This document shows positions 49,786 through 56,982 of a stretch of DNA of 64,000 bases, in pieces (the first letter of the stretch is position 1; every line of letters begins with the position of its first letter). The notes beneath the pieces are model-generated. The model was not told where the DNA came from. It worked only from the letters and a program-made list of their open reading frames with translations, and did not search any database. A program made the position numbers and the translations under genes. Location: NCBI RefSeq assembly GCF_014646355.1, contig NZ_BMNH01000001.1:772675-836674 (forward strand), written 5' to 3'. This DNA comes from Nonomuraea cavernae (GTDB taxonomy: Bacteria; Actinomycetota; Actinomycetes; Streptosporangiales; Streptosporangiaceae).

Positions 49786-51968
49786 CCCCCGCCCGGCGCC
49801 GCCGCCGTCCCCGCCCCGGCACGACCCCCGAGCCTGTGCGGGCAGGTGACGCCGGTCATGGGGTGAAGAGGCGGGCGCGTCGTCGGGACGGCGAGCCGTC
49901 GGGTCACTGGCTGTTGCTGCTCACCGTGATGGCGCTGGTGGGGTGCGCGCTGGTGCTCGACGGTTTCGTCAAGAACGTCGTCGGCGAGACGGGGCCCGCG
50001 CCCGGCAGCGGTAGCCCAGTGACCTGGCTGGAACCGCTGCACCGGGGCGGCCCGGTGCTCAACCTGACCGGCGGCGAGCCGTCCAGTGCCCGCCTGAAGG
50101 CCCGCACGGTGGCGCTGACGTTCGACGACGGGCCCGATCCCGACTGGACGCCGCGCCTGCTGGACGTGCTGAAGGCGTGGGGGGCCAAGGCGACGTTCTT
50201 CGCGGTCGGCTCGAAGATCGCCGCCCACCCGGAGCTGACCCGCCGGATCGTGGCCGAGGGCCACGAACTCGGCAACCACACCTACACCCATCCCAACCTG
50301 GCCGCCATCCCTGCCTGGCGGGCCAAGCTGGAGCTGAACCTCACGCAGAAGGCGCTGGCCGGAGCCACGGGCCTGCACACGACGCTGGTCCGTCCCCCGT
50401 ACTCCTCAACCCCGAGCACCATCACCGTCGAGCAGTGGGACAGCCTCGCGGCGCTCGGCCGCCAGGGCTACCTGATCGCGCTGACCGACCTCGACACCCA
50501 GGACTGGCTCAGGCCGGGCGCGTCCCACATCGTCAAGGCCGCGCTCCCGTCCGGGGGGCGCGGCGCGGTGGTGATGATGCACGACTCCGGCGGCGACCGC
50601 GCCCAGACGGTCGAGGCCGTCGGCCGGCTGCTCGACAAGCTGGACCGGGCCGGCTACCGCGCCGAGACGCTGACGTCCGCGCTCGGCATGCCGTCGGCTC
50701 ACCGTCCGGCCGAGCAGACTGCGCGGATCGCCGGCACCGCGCTCGGCCTGGCGCAGCGCGGGGCCGACGCGTTCACGACCGCGCTGTGGTGGGTGCTGTT
50801 CGTCACCGGGGCCCTGACGCTGGCACGGCTGGTGCTCCTGGTGGTGCTGGCCCGGGTGCACGCCCGCCGCTCGCGCGACCCGGAACGGGCCGGACGGTGG
50901 GACCGTCCGCCGGGGGTGAGCGTGATCGTGCCCGCGTACAACGAGGAGGCGGGGATCGCGGCGACCGTGCGCTCGCTTGTGGCGACCTCGTACCCCGGAC
51001 CGGTGGAGGTGCTGGTGGTGGACGACGGCTCCACCGACCGCACCGCCGAGGCCGTCGCCGCGACCGGGCTGCCGGGCGTACGGGTGATCAGGCAGGCGAA
51101 CGGGGGCAAGGCGGTCGCGCTCAACACCGGCATCCGGCACGCGCGCCACGAGATCCTCGTCATGGTCGACGGCGACACGGTGTTCGAGCCCGGCACGATC
51201 GGGCATCTGGTGCGTCGGCTCGCCGACCCGCGTGTGGGCGCGGTGAGCGGCAACACCAAGGTCGGCAACCGGCGCGGGCTCATCGGCCACTGGCAGCACG
51301 TCGAGTACGTGATCGGCTTCAACCTGGACCGGCGCGCGTTCGAGCTGCTCGACTGCATGCCGACGGTGCCGGGGGCGATCGGCGCGTTCCGGCGCGACGC
51401 GCTGGTCGCGCTCGGCGGGGTGAGCACCGACACGCTGGCCGAGGACACGGACCTGACGATGGCGCTTTGCCGGGCGGGCTGGCGGATGGTGTACGAGGAA
51501 CGGGCGATCGCCTGGACGGAGGCGCCCGCGACGCTGCGCCAGCTCTGGCGGCAACGCTACCGCTGGTGCTACGGCACGATGCAGGCGATGTGGAAGCACC
51601 GCCGCGCCCTGGCCGAGCCGAGGCCGTTCGGCCGCCGCTGCCTGGGTTACCTGGCGCTGTTCCACGTGCTGCTGCCGCTGCTGGCGCCGGTGGTCGACCT
51701 GATGGCCGTCTACCACGTGGCCGTCGGCGACCCGCTGCCCGCGGTGGCGGTGTGGGCCGGGTTCGTCGTGGTGCAGGCCGCCGCCGGCTGGTACGCGCTG
51801 CGCCTGGACGGGGAGCGGGTGTCGGCGCTGTGGGCGCTGCCGCTACAGCAGGTGGTCTACCGGCAGCTCATCTATCTGGTGGTGTTCCAATCGGTGGCGA
51901 CCGCGCTGCTGGGGGTGCGGCTGCGCTGGCACACGGTGCGCCGGCAGGGCACTTTCGCGGCACCGTGA
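49782..51968 (+). CDS. Bifunctional polysaccharide deacetylase / family 2 glycosyltransferase
   Basis: 728 residues from the GTG overlapping the previous stop. An N-terminal membrane anchor (GHWLLLLTVMALVGCALVL) precedes a NodB-type deacetylase with VALTFDDGPDPDWT (catalytic and metal Asp), HELGNHTYTHP (metal His) and TLVRPPYS. After a membrane segment at about 330-355 comes the GT2 domain: SVIVPAYNEEAGI, VLVVDDGSTDRT, VMVDGDTVFEPGT, AEDTDLTMALCRAGW and the RQRYRWCYGTM motif of processive synthases. C-terminal membrane spans follow. It probably makes and partly deacetylates an extracellular aminoglycan. Confidence 0.92.
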   Translation: MTPARRRRRPRPGTTPEPVRAGDAGHGVKRRARRRDGEPSGHWLLLLTVMALVGCALVLDGFVKNVVGETGPAPGSGSPVTWLEPLHRGGPVLNLTGGEPSSARLKARTVALTFDDGPDPDWTPRLLDVLKAWGAKATFFAVGSKIAAHPELTRRIVAEGHELGNHTYTHPNLAAIPAWRAKLELNLTQKALAGATGLHTTLVRPPYSSTPSTITVEQWDSLAALGRQGYLIALTDLDTQDWLRPGASHIVKAALPSGGRGAVVMMHDSGGDRAQTVEAVGRLLDKLDRAGYRAETLTSALGMPSAHRPAEQTARIAGTALGLAQRGADAFTTALWWVLFVTGALTLARLVLLVVLARVHARRSRDPERAGRWDRPPGVSVIVPAYNEEAGIAATVRSLVATSYPGPVEVLVVDDGSTDRTAEAVAATGLPGVRVIRQANGGKAVALNTGIRHARHEILVMVDGDTVFEPGTIGHLVRRLADPRVGAVSGNTKVGNRRGLIGHWQHVEYVIGFNLDRRAFELLDCMPTVPGAIGAFRRDALVALGGVSTDTLAEDTDLTMALCRAGWRMVYEERAIAWTEAPATLRQLWRQRYRWCYGTMQAMWKHRRALAEPRPFGRRCLGYLALFHVLLPLLAPVVDLMAVYHVAVGDPLPAVAVWAGFVVVQAAAGWYALRLDGERVSALWALPLQQVVYRQLIYLVVFQSVATALLGVRLRWHTVRRQGTFAAP

Positions 51969-52070
51969 GGGCGCGGCGAGAGCCCCCTTACTGAGAATCA
52001 GATCCGCAAGTCCGAAGTGATGTCTCGTAACCCGATTGGGCGGATTGGGTGGTTTTGTTAGGCTGCCGGG

Positions 52071-53489
52071 ATGCTTTCCCAGCGCGCCCTACTCCCACGG
52101 TCGACACCGGCCGACTCGGGGATGTCGTCCCGCGCAGTTACCGCGCTGCTGGACCGGCTCGAAGCGCAATCCATCGAGTGTCACTCCATCATGGTCTTGC
52201 GCCACGGTCACGTCGTCGCTGAAGGCTGGTGGGCGCCCTACTCGGCCGAACGCCCGCACCTCCTCTACTCGCTGACCAAGTCGTTCACCTCGGTCGCCGT
52301 GGGGCTCACGATCGCCGACGGGCTGCTCTCGCTGGACGATCGGGTGGTGGACGTGTTGCCCGACCACGTTCCGGCCGACATCTCGGAGCAGGGACGCCGT
52401 CTCACCGTTCACCACCTGCTGTCCATGACGGCCGGACACCGTACGGACAGCCTCGCCGAGGCCTGGCAACTGGAACCGGGCGACCTGGTGAAGGGCTTCC
52501 TGCGCGTACCGTTTCCCGAGGCCGAGGGAACACGGCACGCCTACGACAATCCGACCACCTTCATCCTGGCCCGGATGGTGGAACGGGTCACGGGCCGCGG
52601 CCTCCCGGAGCTGCTCGACGAGCGCCTCTTCAAGCCGATGGGCGTCGACCACGCCGAATGGGACCGGGTGGCGAGCGGCGCCGCCTTCGGATTCCACGGA
52701 CTGCACCTCACGACCGAGGCCGTCGCCGCCTTCGGCGAACTGCTGCTGCGCGGCGGCCTTTGGGGCGACCGGCGGCTCGTCTCGCGCGAATGGGTGGAGC
52801 TCGCGACCAGCCGGCACATCGACACCCAGCCATCCGAGGACAACGTCGACTTCAGCTGCGGTTACGGTTACCAGTTCTGGATGTCGCGTCACGGTTACCA
52901 CGGTCACGGCTCCTTCGGCCAGCAGTGCGTGGTCGTCCCGTCGCACGATCTCGTGGTCGCCGTGACCGCCCAGGGGCAGGCCCAGGACGTGTTCGACGCC
53001 ATTTGGGAATGCCTGCTGCCCGGCGTCGACCACGCGGGAAGCACCCGGGACGACGAGATCCTCGCCGATCGGCTGCGGCGGCTGTCACTCGCGCCGGTGC
53101 CGGGTTCGGCCGCCCCGGAGCGTTCCGTCAAGGCGAGACTCGACGCCTCCGTCGAGGATTCGGCTCTGCCCGACGGAACCACGGTGATCGTCGATCCCGT
53201 GGACGGTGGCTGGCTCCTGCGACTCGGGTCGTCCCTCGACGTCGAGGCCGGCCACGGCGAGTGGCGGGAAAGCTCACCGCTCGGCCGCCCTGTCGTCGCG
53301 GCCGGCGCCTGGCAGGGCAACACGTTCGTCGCCGAGCTTTACGTCATCACCACCCCGCACCGGGTCCGGCTGGTGGTCGACGCCGACACGGGGACAGCGG
53401 TGGCGACGTGGAGCACCGTACCCCCGGCCAGTCCCAGTCTGGCGTTGCATCTGCGGTCGCCGCTGATGACACGGCCCGACGTCGCTTAG
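52071..53489 (+). CDS. Serine hydrolase (class C beta-lactamase family)
   Basis: 472 residues. The catalytic motif S-x-x-K is LLYSLTKSFTSVAVG (about residue 69); the second motif is YDNPTTFILARMVERVTG (Y-x-N type), and HGHGSFGQQ is the third-motif position. No signal peptide, so cytoplasmic. The last 130 residues form an extra beta-rich domain (TTVIVDPVDGGWLLRLGSSLDV), as in other esterase/peptidase members. Substrate unknown. Single gene. Confidence 0.88.
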   Translation: MLSQRALLPRSTPADSGMSSRAVTALLDRLEAQSIECHSIMVLRHGHVVAEGWWAPYSAERPHLLYSLTKSFTSVAVGLTIADGLLSLDDRVVDVLPDHVPADISEQGRRLTVHHLLSMTAGHRTDSLAEAWQLEPGDLVKGFLRVPFPEAEGTRHAYDNPTTFILARMVERVTGRGLPELLDERLFKPMGVDHAEWDRVASGAAFGFHGLHLTTEAVAAFGELLLRGGLWGDRRLVSREWVELATSRHIDTQPSEDNVDFSCGYGYQFWMSRHGYHGHGSFGQQCVVVPSHDLVVAVTAQGQAQDVFDAIWECLLPGVDHAGSTRDDEILADRLRRLSLAPVPGSAAPERSVKARLDASVEDSALPDGTTVIVDPVDGGWLLRLGSSLDVEAGHGEWRESSPLGRPVVAAGAWQGNTFVAELYVITTPHRVRLVVDADTGTAVATWSTVPPASPSLALHLRSPLMTRPDVA

Positions 53490-53550
53490 CTACTCCAGTG
53501 ACACTTCGCGACCTTGGGAGTCGGGGTCATATGGCGACGGCCACGTCAAG

Positions 53551-53665
53551 GACGACCACCGCATCCGGGGTTGCACCTACGAAGTCTTGGTTCTCCCGGT
53601 CGTGACCGGCTGCCTCGGTGGCGAAGGCCAGGCTCACGCTGATCAATCCTCGTCGTGCCGGTACA
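53551..53665 (-). pseudogene. Fossil of an HTH/PP2C junction from an AICE
   Basis: About 115 nt match 35522-35633 closely: the last codons of the HTH gene (LYRHDED, stop), the same spacer and then VSLAFATEAAGHDRENQDFVGATPDAVVVLD of the PP2C start. Both genes are cut. The fossil lies about 6 kb outside the att array, inside chromosomal genes, so an element of this family once reached here or the fragment was moved. Confidence 0.85.
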
Positions 53666-53763
53666 GCGCATCCAGACCTTCGCTTGGTTGCGCGACGTCC
53701 CGCCTCCGGGGCCTCCCACAGGACCGACCGCGTGATCTCAGCGAACAGCTCTGAAATCATCCG

Positions 53764-53813
53764 CTCTCTGCAGGACACGTGTGGTGTCGGATGCACACCG
53801 GTCCTGCAGAGAG
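53764..53813 (+). promoter_or_regulatory. Long hairpin overlapping the ribosome site of the sigma factor gene
   Basis: CTCTCTGCAGGAC (53764-53776) and GTCCTGCAGAGAG (53801-53813) form a perfect 13-bp stem, with a further GGTGT/ACACC stem inside the loop. The 3' arm ends in GAGAG, which is part of the GAGAGGAAG ribosome site of the gene starting at 53825. The RNA could therefore mask its own translation start; as DNA it could be an operator. Confidence 0.6.
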
Positions 53814-53824
53814 GAAGTGGGTTC

Positions 53825-54373
53825 GTGCGACCACCTGACGACAGGCGTCGCCGTTTCGAGGATCTGTACCGGGCCAACCATGATCCGGTGCTCGGGTACG
53901 TGGTTCGGCGGACGTCGAACGGCCATGACGCGGCGGACGTCTTCGCCGAGACCTTCCTGACCGTATGGCGCCGGCTGGATGACGTGCCCGCGGGCGAGAA
54001 GGCGCGCCCGTGGTTGTTCGGGGTCGCGCGGCGGGTTCTCGCCAACCATCACCGCGGTGAACGGCGGCACACGGCGCTGACCGCCCGGCTGGCATCCGAG
54101 CTGAGCGCGATTCAGCACCTGAGGGAAGAACCGGCCGACATGGACGCCCTGGCCGAGGCATTCGCGGAACTGTCCGACGGCTACCGGGAGGTGCTGTCGC
54201 TGGCCGACTGGGAGGGGCCGTCCGCCGCCGAGATCGGCATCGTGCTGGGGTGCTCGACCACTGCCGTACGGATCCGCCTGCATCGGGCCCGCCGCCGTCT
54301 GGCCCGCGCCCTCTTGGAAGACCCTCCGCGACGTACGGCCCGCGCGCAAGTACAGGAAGGAGACCCCGTATGA
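53825..54373 (+). CDS. ECF-type sigma factor
   Basis: 182 residues from GTG. Region 2: RRFEDLYRANHDPVLGYVVRRTSNGHDAADVFAETFLTVWRRLDDVPAGEKARPWLFGVARRVLANHHR. Region 4: LSDGYREVLSLADWEGPSAAEIGIVLGCSTTAVRIRLHRARRRL. Cognate membrane partner overlaps as ATGA downstream. Expression seems to be limited by the hairpin covering the ribosome site. Confidence 0.9.
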   Translation: MRPPDDRRRRFEDLYRANHDPVLGYVVRRTSNGHDAADVFAETFLTVWRRLDDVPAGEKARPWLFGVARRVLANHHRGERRHTALTARLASELSAIQHLREEPADMDALAEAFAELSDGYREVLSLADWEGPSAAEIGIVLGCSTTAVRIRLHRARRRLARALLEDPPRRTARAQVQEGDPV

Positions 54374-55179
54374 CCAAGATCTCGATCGGCCGCCTCAACC
54401 CCGTCACCGACGACGAAGTGGCCGCGCTGGTGAGCCGGCAGTCCCGGGAAGAGCTGGCGGAGCACATCACGGCGACCACCCCGGAACCCACACCCCGGTC
54501 CTGGTGGCGGCGGCGCCTGCTCGTCGGCCTTCCGCTCGCGGCGGCGATGGCTGCCGCGGTGGTCGCAGTCTCGTCCGGCTGGGTCGGACCGCAGCGTGCC
54601 GAGGCGGCGGCCCTCTCCTTCCAGCGCGAGGGCGGATACCTGATTGTCCGGGTACAGGACCCGGTCGCCGATCCCGAACGCTACCAGGAGGAGTTCCGGC
54701 AGCAGGGAATGGACATCGACCTCGAACTGGCCCCCACAAGCCCGGACCGGGCAGGTTCGGTCCTGTTCATGGAGGACGGTGACGACCCGGCCGGCCGGAT
54801 CGAGACGATCGAGGGCCCGTGCGGGGAACTCGCGTGCGGGGTGGCCGTCAAGGTGCCGGTGGGCTACCGAGCGCACGCCAGCATCGTCTTCGGCCGCGCC
54901 GCGCGGCCAGGGGAGATGTACGAAACGGGTCAGGGGGACGAGCCGGGCGCAGGCATCGGCCTGCCCGGCATCGACAAGTACACCGTGGCCGAGGCGGTCG
55001 CCATTCTCCGCGCGCGTAACGTGCCCATCGAGTACCGCTACAGTTTCCTGGGTTCCGACCGGCCGTACCCGAACGGTGTTCCCGCCGACAAGGTCGATCC
55101 CGGCTGGTACGTCCACGACGGCCTGGTCGGCTCGGAGAACCAGGCCATCCTGTTCGTCGGCCCGGAACCCGAGAATTGA
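54370..55179 (+). CDS. Membrane anti-sigma-like protein with a PASTA-like C-terminus
   Basis: 269 residues. Cytosolic N-terminus (NPVTDDEVAALVSRQSREELAEHI), one membrane segment (LLVGLPLAAAMAAAVVAVSSGW, about residues 49-70) and an exterior part with a Cys pair (GPCGELACG). The final domain GIDKYTVAEAVAILRARNVPIEYRYS resembles a PASTA repeat. Overlap with the sigma gene and topology indicate that it controls the sigma factor; the exterior domain may sense the cell wall. Anti-sigma role is inferred. Confidence 0.75.
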   Translation: MTKISIGRLNPVTDDEVAALVSRQSREELAEHITATTPEPTPRSWWRRRLLVGLPLAAAMAAAVVAVSSGWVGPQRAEAAALSFQREGGYLIVRVQDPVADPERYQEEFRQQGMDIDLELAPTSPDRAGSVLFMEDGDDPAGRIETIEGPCGELACGVAVKVPVGYRAHASIVFGRAARPGEMYETGQGDEPGAGIGLPGIDKYTVAEAVAILRARNVPIEYRYSFLGSDRPYPNGVPADKVDPGWYVHDGLVGSENQAILFVGPEPEN

Positions 55180-55228
55180 TGCGGCGCTCAGCGGGCGGGT
55201 CTCCTCAGGGCATCAATCGCGATGAACG

Positions 55229-55924
55229 TCAGCCCGTGGCCAGTGCGACGAGCCATGCGATGCCCAGTGCCACGGGCACCGAGGCCAAGGCCAGGAGGAT
55301 CGAATATCCACAGCCGCCGCTCCCGTTCACCCGCTTGGCGCGGGTGAGCCCTTCGCCAGGCCCTCGCCACAAAGGTCTCGGCTCCAGGATGAGGTAGACG
55401 AACACCCCGATCTGGCCGACTGTGAACAGCCAGAACCACGCCCACCGGTTGGCGAGACGTGGGGTGAAGCGCAGCATGGCGAGGAAGGCGAGCAGCCAAG
55501 GGACGGAGACCCACCAGCCACCTGAAATGCCGAAGGGCCAGTCGGAGGAGACGCCGATCCGAGAGGACGACGTCGGCTGCTGTACCACCAAGGACGGCTG
55601 AACAGACGCGCTGCCCAAGTCCGTCGTGAGGCGCGCGGTCGTGTACGGCCCCGCGAAGTCCGCGATCCGGCCCTCGACCCGCCGCCAGGCGAAAGGCGAC
55701 TCTGACCACACCAGAAATACCAATTGGTCTGAGTCGTCGACTTCATAGGTGATCCGGTCGACCTCCCCGGCCAGCATCACACTACGGAACTGCTCCAAAG
55801 TCCGAGAAGAGGGCAAGGAAGAGGCGCTGGCCACGGCCAGTCCTCCGAGCAGGGGGAACAACAGCACCAACCGGACCACGAAACCGGTTCTGTAGAGGAT
55901 GCGGGTGACTAAGTCAGAGCTCAC
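55229..55924 (-). CDS. Membrane protein, unknown function
   Basis: 231 residues from GTG. One membrane segment near the N-terminus (VRLVLLFPLLGGLAVASA), an exterior beta-rich part (residues about 40-130), then three to four spans (WWVSVPWLLAFLAMLRF, AWFWLFTVGQIGVFVYLIL, SILLALASVPVALGIAWLVAL). Convergent with the anti-sigma-like gene. No family recognised. Confidence 0.7.
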   Translation of the reverse strand: MSSDLVTRILYRTGFVVRLVLLFPLLGGLAVASASSLPSSRTLEQFRSVMLAGEVDRITYEVDDSDQLVFLVWSESPFAWRRVEGRIADFAGPYTTARLTTDLGSASVQPSLVVQQPTSSSRIGVSSDWPFGISGGWWVSVPWLLAFLAMLRFTPRLANRWAWFWLFTVGQIGVFVYLILEPRPLWRGPGEGLTRAKRVNGSGGCGYSILLALASVPVALGIAWLVALATG

Positions 55925-56089
55925 ATCACATTCCTACCGCAATGACTGATCCCGATAACGGTAGAAGCGGGCGGTGTGCCCTTCGTCCGTGTGCAATCTC
56001 GGGGGTGGGTCACATGGCCACGGCCACCGCGCGATCATTCGCGGTTTGTGGAGCCTCATGGCTGCACCATGGTGCGCGATCATTGAGTG

Positions 56090-56395
56090 ATGAGAGCACG
56101 AGTGGGCGCCTTCCGATGGCCTGACCTCGAACTTGGGCACAGTCTCGACGAACCCACCCATGCCTGTGAGCTACTGGAGATGTACGTTGGCCCGCAGGGA
56201 GAGCAGGGCGAGGAACGGTTCCAGCTCACCGTCTGCACCCCGTCGGCCCTCGCCGATCAGCTGCACCATCATCCCTTCCTCGTCGGCCGCCACTGGCTTT
56301 TTGTGCCCGAGTTGCGTCCCGCCGAGGTGACCAGGTGGCTGGTGTCAGGCAGATATTCCACTCTGATGGCGTGGCGGTTCTGCTCCTTTCCGTAG
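56090..56395 (+). CDS. Imm8-like immunity protein, C-terminus altered
   Basis: 101 residues. AFRWPDLELGHSLDEPTHACELLEMYVGPQGEQGEERFQLTVCTPSALADQL and HWLFVPELRPAEVTRWLVSG follow the immunity protein 8 pattern (pdl-x-dP ... GP-x-G-E-x-F-x-x-x-VCTP). The usual last third (around ARxIGWEFEDY) is missing and replaced by YSTLMAWRFCSFP, so it may be frameshifted or truncated. No toxin gene is adjacent. Confidence 0.6.
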   Translation: MRARVGAFRWPDLELGHSLDEPTHACELLEMYVGPQGEQGEERFQLTVCTPSALADQLHHHPFLVGRHWLFVPELRPAEVTRWLVSGRYSTLMAWRFCSFP

Positions 56396-56556
56396 ACGCA
56401 GTAAAGGTCGTCGGGTACGTGCCGACGCTTTTCGTCGCCGGGCGATGACCAGGCTTCGACCGTGGAGGGCTCGGCGTCGCGGAGCCAGCCGACTTCCGCG
56501 ACCGGCAGCGACTGACTTTTCGTCAGGCAGAGGTCAATGCTCGAGGCGTAGCACGG

Positions 56557-56787
56557 TCAGGCAATTCCTGCGTTCTGCCGAGAAGCCAGAAGGTCATCGA
56601 GCTCGGCTTGTTGCTCGCTGCTGAAGGCGCGCCTGGGAAGGAAGCCCATGAACTGCCTACCTGCGAAGAACAGCCAAAACTCGGTGCCGGTCACGATCCG
56701 TCCGAACAGCGACCATTTCACCGTGGTGGTGGACTGGTCGGTTCGGCACTCGTACCCATCGTCGGTCACTCGAAGTGTGGTCGACAC
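56557..56787 (-). CDS. YcxB-like protein fragment
   Basis: 76 residues from GTG: LRVTDDGYECRTDQSTTTVKWSLFGRIVTGTEFWLFFAGRQFMGFLPRRAFSSEQQAELDDLLASR. It matches only the C-terminal domain of YcxB-type proteins; the membrane-bound N-terminal part is absent and upstream sequence is not coding. Probably a remnant. Confidence 0.55.
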   Translation of the reverse strand: MSTTLRVTDDGYECRTDQSTTTVKWSLFGRIVTGTEFWLFFAGRQFMGFLPRRAFSSEQQAELDDLLASRQNAGIA

Positions 56788-56982
56788 GCAGAGGTGGATG
56801 AGCTGCCGCTTGCCGGTGCGTCGGATCGACGAAGTCCACCATGCCGCCTTCGTCCGTGTGGTGCCACATCATTCTGGGCTCCGCGTAGACGCGCAACGCC
56901 GTACCGCATGAAGCCGATCTGGTGATCTCGTGAAGGGAGCCAGGGCGATCGGCGGGCCATCAAGGGGGGCGACAGCGGGCGG

